Source: Novosphingobium fluoreni
GTDB lineage: Bacteria > Pseudomonadota > Alphaproteobacteria > Sphingomonadales > Sphingomonadaceae
Direction: 5' to 3'
Length of the DNA: 64,000 bases
Assembly (NCBI RefSeq): GCF_014196615.1
Contig: NZ_JACIDY010000002.1
Coordinates: 310,001-374,000 of the forward strand
Position numbers and translations under genes: made by a program. Below are positions 34,804-43,926 of the stretch, one piece after another (the stretch's first letter is position 1; each line of letters starts with the position of its first letter). Under the pieces are notes generated by a model. That model worked only from the letters and a program-made list of their open reading frames with translations. It had not been told where the DNA came from and did not search any database.

Positions 34804-35223
34804 ATGACCAAATATCTGCATACCATGATCCGCGTCACCGATCCGGACGCGACCGTTCGCTTCTTCAGCCTGATCGGATTGGAAGAAGTGCGCCGTTTCG
34901 ACAACGAGCAGGGGCGCTTCACGCTGATCTTCCTCGCGGCGCCCGGGCAGGACGGGGTCGCGGAGGTGGAACTGACGTACAACTGGGACCCGCAGGAGTA
35001 CTCAGGCGGTCGCAACTTCGGTCACTTGGCGTATCGGGTCGATAACATCTACGAGACGTGCCAGCGCCTGATGGACGCAGGCGTGCCGATCAACCGCCCT
35101 CCGCGCGACGGACACATGGCGTTCGTGCGCTCGCCTGACGGAATTTCCGTGGAACTGCTGCAGGATGGCAAGCTTCCGGTGCAGGAGCCTTGGGCGAGCA
35201 TGTCCAACATCGGCAGTTGGTGA
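34804..35223 (+). CDS. VOC-family protein, lactoylglutathione lyase (glyoxalase I) like
   Basis: A 139-residue two-module VOC protein. KYLHTMIRVTDPDATVRFF opens the fold, and the conserved metal-ligand positions His, Glu and His/Glu are visible as HTMIRV, AEVELTYNW, FGHLAYRV and GISVELLQ. It is close to GloA, which converts the methylglyoxal-glutathione adduct to S-lactoylglutathione, although related VOC proteins have other roles. ATG 34804 is chosen because the fold begins immediately after it. No partner gloB lies nearby. Confidence 0.85.
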   Translation: MTKYLHTMIRVTDPDATVRFFSLIGLEEVRRFDNEQGRFTLIFLAAPGQDGVAEVELTYNWDPQEYSGGRNFGHLAYRVDNIYETCQRLMDAGVPINRPPRDGHMAFVRSPDGISVELLQDGKLPVQEPWASMSNIGSW

Positions 35224-35288
35224 GGCAGAGGCCTGTGCCGGCCTGACACCCGGACGAGCAGGGTTACAGAATTGTAAATAGCGGGCCC

Positions 35289-35321
35289 GCCCCCGGCAGC
35301 TTACCGATCGCCGCCGGGGGC
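35289..35321 (+). promoter_or_regulatory. GC-rich hairpin covering the ribosome-binding region of the NfrB-like gene
   Basis: GCCCCCGGC (35289-35297) is complementary to GCCGGGGGC (35313-35321), with a 15-base loop, ending 10 bases before ATG 35332. The 3' arm contains the only G-rich stretch that could serve as a Shine-Dalgarno, so the stem would hide it. It could equally be a terminator remnant of the upstream gene, since no T-run follows. Confidence 0.4.
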
Positions 35322-35331
35322 TTGAAATCTC

Positions 35332-36732
35332 ATGTCGGACGATCCGCTGCTGGGGGGCATCGCGCTGTTGCGGATGCTCGAACAGGAACTGCTGTACTTT
35401 GCCGCATTCTGGTTCGTTCTGGGCGCGCTGGACGAATTTGCGGTAGACTGCCTGTGGATCGGGCAGCGGCTATGGCGCTGGTGGCAGCCTCCCATCGATG
35501 AATCGGCCCATGCGACCCAAGCAGCGGGGCCGCTCGCGATCTTCGTGCCGGCCTGGAAGGAAGCGCGGGTGATCGGCCCGATGGTCAGCTACGCCCTTCG
35601 CGTCTGGCCGCAGCGTGATATCCGGCTCTACGTGGGCTGCTACGGCAATGATCCGGCGACGGTAGCCGCGGCCATGGCGGCAGCCGCTGGCGATGCGCGC
35701 CTGCGGATCGTGATCCATGACCGGCCGGGACCGACGACCAAGGCCGATTGCCTGAACCGGGTCTATCGCGCGATGTGCGCCGACGAGCGGGCGAGCGGTC
35801 GCCGTTTTGCGGGCGTGGTGATGCATGATGCAGAGGATATGGTGCATCCCCAGGCCCTGGCTGCCATCGGCAGAGGCCTGGCGACGGCGGACTTCGTTCA
35901 GCTTCCGGTCCTGCCGGAGCCGCAGCGGCATTCGCCCTGGATCGCCGGCCACTATTCGGACGAATTCGCCGAAGCACATACCAAGACGCTGACCGTTCGC
36001 GATGCCTTGCGTGCGCCGATCCCGGCCGCAGGAGTGGGTTGTGGGTTTGCAAGGTCCGGGCTTGAGGTGCTCGCCCACGCTCGCCGTGTTGAGGGCGGAG
36101 ACGGTCCGTTCGCGTCCGAATGCCTCACCGAGGATTACGAACTGGGGTTCCTCTTCTCCGACACGGGGCGCCGCTCACGCTTCGTGCGAGAGCGCGCCGC
36201 CGATGGCAGCCTGATCGCCACCCGCGCGTATTTTCCGTCCACGCTGGAAACGGCGGTGCGGCAGAAGACCCGCTGGATCCACGGCATCGCCTTGCAGGGA
36301 TGGGACCGTCTGGGTTGGTCGCGCCGCCCGCTCGATGCGTGGATGCGCCTGAGAGATCGCAAGGGGCCGCTGATGGCGCTGGTGCTGGCCGTCGCGTACG
36401 TCTGGCTGTGCATTAGCGGTATCTTGTTCCTAGCCGAACTGGCGGGGCTGAGCGGTGCGATCGTCACCGGATCGGGCTTGAGGGGGATGTTGCTCGTCTG
36501 CCTCGCCAGCATGATCTGGCGCGCGGGGATGCGTTTCGCCTTCACCGCGCACGCTTACGGCATGGCTGAAGGGTTGCGATCGATCCCGCGTATGTTTGTG
36601 GCGAATGTGATCGCGATCATGGCGGGTCGCCGCGCGATCGTCGCCTATGCCCGCACACTGCGCGGCGCGCCGGTGGTGTGGGACAAGACCGAGCATGATC
36701 ATCACCCCGCCTTTGCCGGAGCCGTGGCATGA
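35332..36732 (+). CDS. NfrB-like inner-membrane family 2 glycosyltransferase
   Basis: A 466-residue membrane glycosyltransferase. One N-terminal helix (about 20-45) is followed by a GT2 domain with KADCLN near 137, HDAEDMVHP at 165-173, TEDYELG near 266-272 and the processive-type QKTRW motif at 311-315; three or four helices follow. The block order and the PAAGVGCGFAR segment match E. coli NfrB, the inner-membrane partner of the phage N4 receptor system. Unlike NfrB (~745 aa), it ends after the membrane helices and lacks the C-terminal c-di-GMP-binding domain. It overlaps the next gene by 4 bases. The polysaccharide made is unknown. Confidence 0.8.
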   Translation: MSDDPLLGGIALLRMLEQELLYFAAFWFVLGALDEFAVDCLWIGQRLWRWWQPPIDESAHATQAAGPLAIFVPAWKEARVIGPMVSYALRVWPQRDIRLYVGCYGNDPATVAAAMAAAAGDARLRIVIHDRPGPTTKADCLNRVYRAMCADERASGRRFAGVVMHDAEDMVHPQALAAIGRGLATADFVQLPVLPEPQRHSPWIAGHYSDEFAEAHTKTLTVRDALRAPIPAAGVGCGFARSGLEVLAHARRVEGGDGPFASECLTEDYELGFLFSDTGRRSRFVRERAADGSLIATRAYFPSTLETAVRQKTRWIHGIALQGWDRLGWSRRPLDAWMRLRDRKGPLMALVLAVAYVWLCISGILFLAELAGLSGAIVTGSGLRGMLLVCLASMIWRAGMRFAFTAHAYGMAEGLRSIPRMFVANVIAIMAGRRAIVAYARTLRGAPVVWDKTEHDHHPAFAGAVA

Positions 36733-37973
36733 GCGGCCCGCGCAAGCGGGGGCAGCCGCTGGTGGTGCTGGCCGCTCTTCTACTGGGGTGGGTTGGAGCC
36801 AGGGTATCCACCATCGGCGGCGCCGAGGCGAGCAGCCTGCCCACCGTGTCCCGCATGGTTGCCACGTCGCCTTCCGCAAATATCGCTGCGGCGCGGGTCG
36901 ATCACGGCAACGCCCGCGAGCATATCGGCCTGCAATCGTATCCCATGGCTGTGGATAGCGCACTCTATCCCGAGCCAGCCTACGGCGCGGGCTATCCGAC
37001 GGTCGTCTACTACCTGCCGGCACCCGGTGGTTACTCGTCCGCCAGGCCTTCCCCTGCGATGCGATACACCACGCAGACCGATCGATTGGCCGGTCTCCCG
37101 CAGGAGCAGCGCGACCGGGACGCGGACACCTCCAGGATGTACGTGACGGCAGACTATCCCGGCCAACCGATCGGCCGGATGGCGCTGGAGGATGGCGGTA
37201 CGCTCCCGCTTGGCTTCACCGGAGCCCCGCAGGCCAGGCCCGGCTTGCAAGTGCCGCAATATGGTAAGCCCAATGCTTTGCTTGGTTCAAAGATCGGCCG
37301 CTTGATCGGTGACAAGCGGCGCTGGTCGATGGACGCGTGGACCCTCCTGCGCAAAAGCGGGGGCAGGGTTCCGCGCGCAGGCACGCTGCCAGCGACATAT
37401 GGTGCCAGCCAGGCCGGAGCCGTGTTGCGATACCGTATTGCGATGGACGATCCGCGCCGGCCGACGGCATACTTGCGCACCACGTCCAGCGTCGGCGCGA
37501 TCAACGAGACGACGGCGGCGCTGGGGCTTTCTGCGCGCCCGATTCCCCGCCTGCCCGTGGTCGCGGCGCTGGAGGGGCGGGTCACCGCCCAAGGCGGATC
37601 GCGCAGGGTCCAGCCGGTGGCGATGGCGGTGACGGAACTGCCGCCGATCCCGTTACCGGGGGCCTTGCGCGCCGAAGCCTATGGCCAGGCCGGCTACGTC
37701 GCAGGCCGATACGCCACGCCCTTCGCCGACGGGCAGCTGCGCGTTGATCGCTCGCTGCTGACGGTAGGCCGGGTGGAGGCGCGCGCCGGCGGCGGTGTCT
37801 GGGGCGGCATCCAGAAAGGCGCATCGCGAGTCGACGCAGGGCCGGGGGCGACCGTCTCGATGCCGCTGACCTCCAAGGTCTTCGGCAGGCTGGCGGTGGA
37901 TTGGCGGTTCCGCGTGGCCGGGAACGCGGAGCCCGGCTCAGGCCCAGCCGTGACGGTCGCCGCTGGGTTCTGA
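36729..37973 (+). CDS. Exported NfrA-C-terminus-like protein (predicted outer-membrane partner)
   Basis: A 414-residue protein coupled to the NfrB-like gene by ATGA. The N-terminus has one hydrophobic stretch (LVVLAALLLGWVGA) usable as a signal or anchor. The middle is polar, Pro/Gly/Tyr-rich and probably disordered. The last ~250 residues are strand-rich and end GSGPAVTVAAGF with a terminal Phe, as in outer-membrane barrels; the composition recalls the C-terminal domain of NfrA (phage N4 adsorption protein A). NfrA itself is ~990 aa with TPR repeats, absent here. A role in passing a glycan across the outer membrane is inference. Confidence 0.65.
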   Translation: MSGPRKRGQPLVVLAALLLGWVGARVSTIGGAEASSLPTVSRMVATSPSANIAAARVDHGNAREHIGLQSYPMAVDSALYPEPAYGAGYPTVVYYLPAPGGYSSARPSPAMRYTTQTDRLAGLPQEQRDRDADTSRMYVTADYPGQPIGRMALEDGGTLPLGFTGAPQARPGLQVPQYGKPNALLGSKIGRLIGDKRRWSMDAWTLLRKSGGRVPRAGTLPATYGASQAGAVLRYRIAMDDPRRPTAYLRTTSSVGAINETTAALGLSARPIPRLPVVAALEGRVTAQGGSRRVQPVAMAVTELPPIPLPGALRAEAYGQAGYVAGRYATPFADGQLRVDRSLLTVGRVEARAGGGVWGGIQKGASRVDAGPGATVSMPLTSKVFGRLAVDWRFRVAGNAEPGSGPAVTVAAGF

Positions 37974-38055
37974 CCGAACGGCGACAGCGGAAAAGACGGG
38001 CTTTTTCGCGGCCTGCCTTTCTTCCGCCATCCGGGTAGGCTAGCGAAGACGGACC

Positions 38056-38970
38056 GTGGACGTCTACCTGCCCATCGCCAATCTGTCGGTCAACGGCCTG
38101 ATCATCGTCGCACTCGGCGCGTTGACCGGGCTACTGTCGGGCATGTTCGGTGTCGGCGGCGGGTTCCTGACGACGCCGCTGATGATCTTCTACGGCATTC
38201 CGCCCACGGTGGCCGCCGCCTCCGCCGCCAGCCAGGTCACCGGCGCCAGTGTTTCGGGCGCATTCGCGCATTCGCGGCGCGGCGGGGTCGACTATCAGAT
38301 GGGCGGCGTGCTGGTGGCGGGCGGCATCCTGGGGACCGGGATCGGCGCGGTGTTGTTCAACGTGCTCCAGCGCCTGGGTCAGATTGATACCGTCATCAAC
38401 ATCCTCTACGTGCTGCTGCTCGGCTCAATCGGCGGACTGATGGCCCGGGAGAGCATCCGCACCTTGCGGGCGGAACGCAGCGGCGTGCCGCTGCCCGCAG
38501 CCAAACGACGCCATCACCCGCTGGTCGCCAACCTGCCGATGCGCTGGCGGTTCTATCGCTCGGGCCTCTATATTTCTCCTCTGGCGCCGCTCCTGCTGGG
38601 CGTGGCGACGGGTATCCTGACGATGTTGATGGGCATCGGCGGCGGTTTCGTGCTGGTTCCGGCCATGCTCTATATCCTGGGCATGAGCGCGAATGTCGTG
38701 GTCGGCACCTCGCTGTTCCAGATCCTGTTCGTTACGATGGCGACCACGATGATGCACGCGCTGACTACGAAGGCGGTGGACATCGTGCTGGCCACGTTGC
38801 TGCTGGTGGGCTCGGTCACGGGTGCGCAGGTCGGCGCGAAATTTGCGCAAAAGGCCAGTCCGGTGAAACTGCGGCTGCTGTTGGCGGTGATCGTGCTGCT
38901 GGTGGCGCTGCGCATGGCGCTGGGCCTGGGTTATCGCCCGGACGACATTTACACGGTGGCCCCGCTTTGA
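38056..38970 (+). CDS. TauE/SafE-family sulfite/sulfonate exporter-type permease
   Basis: A 304-residue TauE/SafE permease with about eight hydrophobic segments in two repeats. The repeat signature occurs twice: LTGLLSGMFGVGGGFLTTPLM near residue 20 and LTMLMGIGGGFVLVPAML near 190. The family moves sulfite, sulfoacetate or other anions. The start is GTG at 38056, directly before the conserved first helix. Its stop overlaps the TTG start of the next gene, so the two are coupled and likely act together. Confidence 0.88.
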   Translation: MDVYLPIANLSVNGLIIVALGALTGLLSGMFGVGGGFLTTPLMIFYGIPPTVAAASAASQVTGASVSGAFAHSRRGGVDYQMGGVLVAGGILGTGIGAVLFNVLQRLGQIDTVINILYVLLLGSIGGLMARESIRTLRAERSGVPLPAAKRRHHPLVANLPMRWRFYRSGLYISPLAPLLLGVATGILTMLMGIGGGFVLVPAMLYILGMSANVVVGTSLFQILFVTMATTMMHALTTKAVDIVLATLLLVGSVTGAQVGAKFAQKASPVKLRLLLAVIVLLVALRMALGLGYRPDDIYTVAPL

Positions 38971-39719
38971 GGGGGATTGTCGCTCTTTTCCTCCTGCTGC
39001 TGCTGGGCGCCGCGCGCGATCCGATCCTGGTGCCCGAAGTGTCGCAGCACGAAGTGCAACTGCGCCAGGGTTTCACCGGCACCGAACTGCTGCTGTTCGG
39101 CGCGGTGCTGAGCCCGGAAGGCACCCGCGCCGCGCAGGACTATGACATCATCGTGGTGCTGAAAGGCCCCACCCAGTCGATCGTGGTGCGCGAAAAACAA
39201 AAGGTCGCAGGCATCTGGATCAATGTCGACAGCACCGAACTGCGCTCGGCACCGTCATACTACGCGATCGCCTCGACCCGCCCGATCGCGCAGATCGTCG
39301 ACGACAAGACCGCCGCGATCTACGAACTGGGGCTGAAGTGGCTGCAGCTTTCGCCGATCGGCTCGATCGATCCCGACGAACAAGCCCGCTTCGCCGCCGG
39401 CCTGGTCCAGCTCAATGTCGAGAAAGGACTCTATCGGCAGGAGGAAGGCGCGGTGAAGGTGAACGAGCAAGTGCTGTATCAGGCGCGGATCGGGTTGCCG
39501 TCTCGCGTGCCGATCGGGACGTACACGGCAGAGACTTTCGCGATTTCCAAAGGGCGTGTCGTCGCGTCGGCCAGCAGCACGGTCGATGTGCGAAAGATCG
39601 GTGTGGAGCGCGCGATCGCGGACTTTTCGGCGAATTACGGCCTGTTTTATGGCTTGCTGGCGGTGATCGTGTCGGTGGCGATGGGCTGGATCGCGGGGCG
39701 GCTGTTCGCCCTCACCTGA
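38967..39719 (+). CDS. TIGR02186-family exported/membrane protein, coupled to TauE
   Basis: A 250-residue protein of a conserved alphaproteobacterial family usually found beside TauE-type permeases. TTG at 38967 overlaps the TauE stop (TTGA); this start is needed to include the signal sequence RGIVALFLLLLLGAA. The body is a beta-rich periplasmic domain and there is one C-terminal membrane helix (GLFYGLLAVIVSVAMGWIAG), so it is a type I membrane protein. The function is unknown; a periplasmic accessory to the permease is the simplest reading. Confidence 0.75.
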   Translation: MRGIVALFLLLLLGAARDPILVPEVSQHEVQLRQGFTGTELLLFGAVLSPEGTRAAQDYDIIVVLKGPTQSIVVREKQKVAGIWINVDSTELRSAPSYYAIASTRPIAQIVDDKTAAIYELGLKWLQLSPIGSIDPDEQARFAAGLVQLNVEKGLYRQEEGAVKVNEQVLYQARIGLPSRVPIGTYTAETFAISKGRVVASASSTVDVRKIGVERAIADFSANYGLFYGLLAVIVSVAMGWIAGRLFALT

Positions 39720-39789
39720 TAGGTTAGCCTGATATTAACCGTGCCGCCCTAGCTGTAGGCCGCGTAACAATCGGGACGGCCAAGAGAAA

Positions 39790-41478
39790 ATGACCATGCA
39801 CATGGCGGCAGTCGAAGCATCAGGCCGCGTACAACTTGATGACCTGACGCATCTTGCCGGTGCCGTGCAGACCAATGCGCATGAACCGATCGGCATGGTC
39901 ATCGAGATCGCCGGCTCCGGATCGCGCATCGTTCTGGACGTACCCCGGCTGACAGAGTGTTCCGGTGATCCGGATCCAGCCATCGCCTTGTCCGGCCAGG
40001 TCGGATGCCAGATCAAGCTGCGCGCCGGCAATCATTGGCTGCTCGCCAGCGTGCGCAGCCAGAAGCAGGACCCAGGCTCCGCTGAAGCTATCGTCGCCCA
40101 AATCGATTTCCTGGGCGAGGGCGAGATTTGCCCAGATACCGGGGTTATGCGCGCATTCCGCCGGGGCGTGACGGTCTATCCCATCCCCGGATCGCTGGTG
40201 TACCCCGTCACGACGGACGACCTTCGCCAGATCTACGCCAGTTCCGGCCACGCCGCCGTGATCGAGGCGGGCAACGTCTATCCCACGTCGGACATTCGCG
40301 CCGGGCTCTATGTCGATGCGCTGCTGGGCAAGCACTTCGCGCTGCTGGGATCGACCGGCACCGGCAAGTCCACCTCCGCCGCGCTGATCCTGCACCGTAT
40401 CTGCGACGCGGCGCCGCAGGGCCATATCGTGATGATCGACCCCCATGGCGAATATGGCGCGGCGTTCCGCACCAACGGCGTGGTTCTGGACGTGGGCAAT
40501 CTGCAGATGCCCTACTGGCTGATGAACTTTGAGGAACACTGCGAAGTGTTCATCACCGCGCGCGGGCATGAGCGGCTGGAGGATGCCGAAATCCTCAGCA
40601 AGTGCCTGCTGGAAGCGCGGATGCGCAACCGCCTGGCGCAAGAGCTGGGCCGGATCACCGTGGACGCGCCGATCCCCTACTTGCTGTCAGACCTCAGCAA
40701 CATCCTCAACAACGAGATGGGCAAACTGGACAAGGGCCGCACCACCGCCGGCTACTTGCGGATCAAGAACAAGATCGACGAGATCAAGGCGGACCCACGC
40801 TATCAATTCATGTTCGCAGGCATGCTGGTGGGCGACGTGATGGCAGATTTCATCGGCAAGCTGTTCCGCCTGCCCTCCGACGGGCGGCCGATCTCGATCA
40901 TCGATGTCTCGGGCGTGCCGTCCGAAATCACCTCCACCGTCGTCGCGGTGTTGAGCCGCCTGGTGTTCGATTTCGCGGTTTGGGCGCGGGAAGAACGGAC
41001 CCAGCCGATCCTCCTGGTTTGCGAGGAGGCCCACCGCTACGTGCCCAGCGAGCGCAATGCCGATGGTTCCTCGGTAGGGCGCATCCTGTCGCGCATCGCC
41101 AAGGAGGGGCGCAAGTACGGCGTCTCCCTCGGCCTGATTACTCAGCGTCCGTCCGACCTGGCGGAGGGCGTGCTTTCGCAATGCGGCACGATCATCGCCA
41201 TGCGGCTCAACAACGAGCGCGACCAGGCTTTCGTGCGCGCAGCCATGCCGGAGGGCGCGCGCGGGTTCCTCGATGCCATCCCCGCCTTGCGCAACCGCGA
41301 GTGCATCATCTGCGGAGAGGGCGTTTCCATCCCGATCCGCGTTGCTTTCGACAATCTGGAGGAGGATCGCAGGCCCGCCTCTGGGGACCCGTCCTTCAGC
41401 ACCTTGTGGCGTCAGGTCGGGGGCGAAGAGCAGATGGTCGTTCGCACCGTCCAGCGCTGGCGCGCGGGCGGGCGCTGA
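39790..41478 (+). CDS. HerA-like hexameric ATPase (DUF87)
   Basis: A 562-residue HerA/FtsK-superfamily ATPase. A HAS-type N-terminal barrel (about 10-130) precedes the ATPase: Walker A GSTGTGKST at 187-195, a Walker-B-like VMIDPHGEYG, a second acidic strand LLVCEEAHRYV, and the sensor-type GLITQRPSDL. HerA proteins translocate DNA and often pair with the nuclease NurA in repair or with other effectors in phage defence. No NurA or nuclease gene is adjacent, so its partner is unknown. ATG 39790 follows a short purine run. Confidence 0.85.
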   Translation: MTMHMAAVEASGRVQLDDLTHLAGAVQTNAHEPIGMVIEIAGSGSRIVLDVPRLTECSGDPDPAIALSGQVGCQIKLRAGNHWLLASVRSQKQDPGSAEAIVAQIDFLGEGEICPDTGVMRAFRRGVTVYPIPGSLVYPVTTDDLRQIYASSGHAAVIEAGNVYPTSDIRAGLYVDALLGKHFALLGSTGTGKSTSAALILHRICDAAPQGHIVMIDPHGEYGAAFRTNGVVLDVGNLQMPYWLMNFEEHCEVFITARGHERLEDAEILSKCLLEARMRNRLAQELGRITVDAPIPYLLSDLSNILNNEMGKLDKGRTTAGYLRIKNKIDEIKADPRYQFMFAGMLVGDVMADFIGKLFRLPSDGRPISIIDVSGVPSEITSTVVAVLSRLVFDFAVWAREERTQPILLVCEEAHRYVPSERNADGSSVGRILSRIAKEGRKYGVSLGLITQRPSDLAEGVLSQCGTIIAMRLNNERDQAFVRAAMPEGARGFLDAIPALRNRECIICGEGVSIPIRVAFDNLEEDRRPASGDPSFSTLWRQVGGEEQMVVRTVQRWRAGGR

Positions 41479-41482
41479 TCGC

Positions 41483-42964
41483 TCAGGAGGCGGGTGGGCC
41501 CACCTCCGGCAGCACGTTGATGCGCCGCCAATTGCCCTTGAGGTAGTACAACACGCTCAACCCCGCTGCCGCGAACGAGCCCACCGGATAAGCCCACAAG
41601 ACCGCGTCGCTGCCGATCATGGGATAGACCAGGTAATAGAAGCCCATCCGGGAAGGGTAGAGTGAAATTCCCAGGATCACCAAGGGCGCCAGCACCGCGC
41701 CGTAAGCCCGCATGGTGCCGAAAAGGATCATCGTCACGCACATGATCACGTAGGAGGCGGTGCACAGCAGTTGCATATGTTGCGCCACGGGCAGGGCCGG
41801 ACTGGTCGAGCCCAGGAACAGCGCCAGCAGCGGCCGATCCGCCAGCACGATGATCGCGGCCATCACCGTGGACATCGTCAGCGTGGCGGTTAGTCCCACG
41901 CGGGTTACTTTGCCCACGCGCGCATGCTTTCCGGCGCCGATCGCTTGCGCGACCATGGCGCTGACCGCAGAGCTTACGGCGAAGGCCGGCATCTGCAGAT
42001 AATTCCACAATTGCAAAGACGCGCCGTAGGCGGCGGAAAATTCCAGCCCTTCGCGATTGACGAAGCCGATCATCACCACCCCGGCCGAGGATGAGAGCAG
42101 CATCGAGGCCCCCATCGGGATGCCCTTCACCACGATATAGCGTAGCGCCGCGCCCCGGGGGATAAGGTACGCCAGTTCCGGGCCGCGCAGGCGCAGCGGC
42201 AGATCCCGGCCGTAGATGCGCCACAGCATGAAGCACAGGCCGGCAAGGTTGGCGAACGCCGTCGCCATGGCGGACCCGGCGATCCCCAGCGCGGGCAGCG
42301 GGCCGGGGCCGATGATCAGTACCGGGTTCGCCACGATGTCGATCGCGGCGGTCAGGATCATGGCGTAGAGCGGCGTCTTGGAATCCCCCGCGCCGCGCAG
42401 GCCCATTGATACCATCATCAGCACCACGCCGAACGGCAGGGTGATGAAAACCACCTGAAGGTACTGGAAGGCCAGATCTGCACTGGCCGCGGGCGTGTTC
42501 AGCGCCGCCAGGATGTCGCGGGTGAAGAACCACCCCAACAGCCCGGTCACGATCGACACTACCACGCAAAATCCTATTCCGGTGCCGAAGTTGCGCCGCG
42601 CGCCGGCGATATCCCGCGCGCCGAAGAACTGCCCGACCCGCACCGTGGTGGCGGTGCCAAAGCCGATGATCAGGGCGATCATCATGAACATCACGAGATT
42701 GGCGTTCGCCGTTGCCGCCAGCGCCGTTTCGCCCAGCAGCCGCCCCACCCAGATCGCGTTGATCGAGCCGTTCAGCGTCTGCAGCACCGAACTGATCAGC
42801 ATCGGCATCGAGAATGCCAGCAGCGTCTTCAGGATCGGCCCCTGCGTCAGGTCGCCCTTGGGGTTGCCCGATCGGTCCACCGGCGCGCTGGGTGGCGGAC
42901 TTTGCGGCGCGAGTTGCACCTCCGCCACGTTTTCGCCGATGGGTATGGGGCTCGCCTCGTTCAT
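41483..42964 (-). CDS. MATE-family multidrug efflux transporter
   Basis: A 493-residue inner-membrane antiporter with twelve hydrophobic segments, exporting cationic drugs or metabolites in exchange for Na+ or H+. The first helices read LLAFSMPMLISSVLQTLNGSINAIWVGRLLG, the typical MATE N-repeat, echoed in the second half. The ~60 N-terminal residues are polar and Pro-rich. ATG 42964 overlaps the queE stop (ATGA), which fixes the start and couples the pair, though no functional link between queuosine synthesis and efflux is known. Confidence 0.88.
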   Translation of the reverse strand: MNEASPIPIGENVAEVQLAPQSPPPSAPVDRSGNPKGDLTQGPILKTLLAFSMPMLISSVLQTLNGSINAIWVGRLLGETALAATANANLVMFMMIALIIGFGTATTVRVGQFFGARDIAGARRNFGTGIGFCVVVSIVTGLLGWFFTRDILAALNTPAASADLAFQYLQVVFITLPFGVVLMMVSMGLRGAGDSKTPLYAMILTAAIDIVANPVLIIGPGPLPALGIAGSAMATAFANLAGLCFMLWRIYGRDLPLRLRGPELAYLIPRGAALRYIVVKGIPMGASMLLSSSAGVVMIGFVNREGLEFSAAYGASLQLWNYLQMPAFAVSSAVSAMVAQAIGAGKHARVGKVTRVGLTATLTMSTVMAAIIVLADRPLLALFLGSTSPALPVAQHMQLLCTASYVIMCVTMILFGTMRAYGAVLAPLVILGISLYPSRMGFYYLVYPMIGSDAVLWAYPVGSFAAAGLSVLYYLKGNWRRINVLPEVGPPAS

Positions 42965-43692
42965 GTGCCCCTCGTGTCGCCGTAGAGATGTATGTGCAAG
43001 CGGTCGGTGAAGCGCAGGCCGTGATCCAGGCAAAGCTGCGCCAGCCAGCGATTGTGCGCCGCCAGTTCGGCCGGGGTGCGCCCTTCCGCCATCAGGAACA
43101 CGCGATCGGCAGGAATCGCATAATCGTGCTGGAGGCCCAGCACCTGGGCCATATCTGTAGCTTGCGCGATCACGAACTTGAACACGGCGCGCGGGTCGGT
43201 GGCCCAGGCCTGCAGCCGCTCTGGCACCAGGGCAAGGTCTGCCGGATTGCCGCTATGCGCCAGCTTGGGGCTGACGTTGTACTGATGCACCAGTCCGTCC
43301 AGCGCCGGGTGCGGGGCGACCGTGCCATTGGTCTCGATCTCGACGTGCATCCCGGGCAGTAGCGCCAGCAGCCGGGCCAGCGCCGGGCCTTGCAGCAGGG
43401 GCTCCCCCCCCGTGACCACCAGGCGATCAGGGGAAAGCGCGGTGATGCGCGCGGCGACATCCTCTTCGCTCAGCGCCACCTGGTTCTGCGTGCGATCAAA
43501 GGCCAGCGCATCGCGGTGGGGGCGGTTATCTCCCTCGAACCGCCAGGTGTAGGCGGTGTCGCACCACTGGCACGCCAGATTGCAGCGAGAGAGCCGCACG
43601 AAAGTGCTGGGCCGCCCGAGCGAGAGGCCTTCGCCTTGCAGGGAGGCAAAGATTTCCGGTTCGCCGGGCGTCGTGGTGGCCAGGGTCAGCAT
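42961..43692 (-). CDS. queE: 7-carboxy-7-deazaguanine synthase (radical SAM)
   Basis: A 243-residue radical SAM enzyme that contracts the ring of carboxy-tetrahydropterin to give CDG, on the pathway to queuosine in tRNA. EIFASLQGEGLSLGRPSTFVRL is the QueE substrate region, and the cluster motif is SRCNLACQWCD (Cys37, Cys41, Cys44; CxxxCxxC). TGGEPLLQ follows for SAM binding. ATG 43692 is chosen; a start 114 bases upstream adds a Pro/Arg-rich tail absent from the family. Other que genes are not in the window. Confidence 0.92.
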   Translation of the reverse strand: MLTLATTTPGEPEIFASLQGEGLSLGRPSTFVRLSRCNLACQWCDTAYTWRFEGDNRPHRDALAFDRTQNQVALSEEDVAARITALSPDRLVVTGGEPLLQGPALARLLALLPGMHVEIETNGTVAPHPALDGLVHQYNVSPKLAHSGNPADLALVPERLQAWATDPRAVFKFVIAQATDMAQVLGLQHDYAIPADRVFLMAEGRTPAELAAHNRWLAQLCLDHGLRFTDRLHIHLYGDTRGT

Positions 43693-43926
43693 GCGCGGTT
43701 GCCGCAGTTGCCGGTGTTCAGGCGTGTAAGTCGCCGGGGCTCTTGAAGGCCGAATTTCGGGCTTTGGGGGGAAGGGAGGCGGAACGCGGACATCGCGGCG
43801 GCCCATGCCAGATCATGCCGGAGTAGGAAAATGGATTCGGCCGGGGAGGAGGGGCAGGGCGGCGGGGCGGGGCTGGGAAAGGGGCTTGCCGCGCCGACGG
43901 CTCGGCCCCACACCCCAGCCTCGCCT

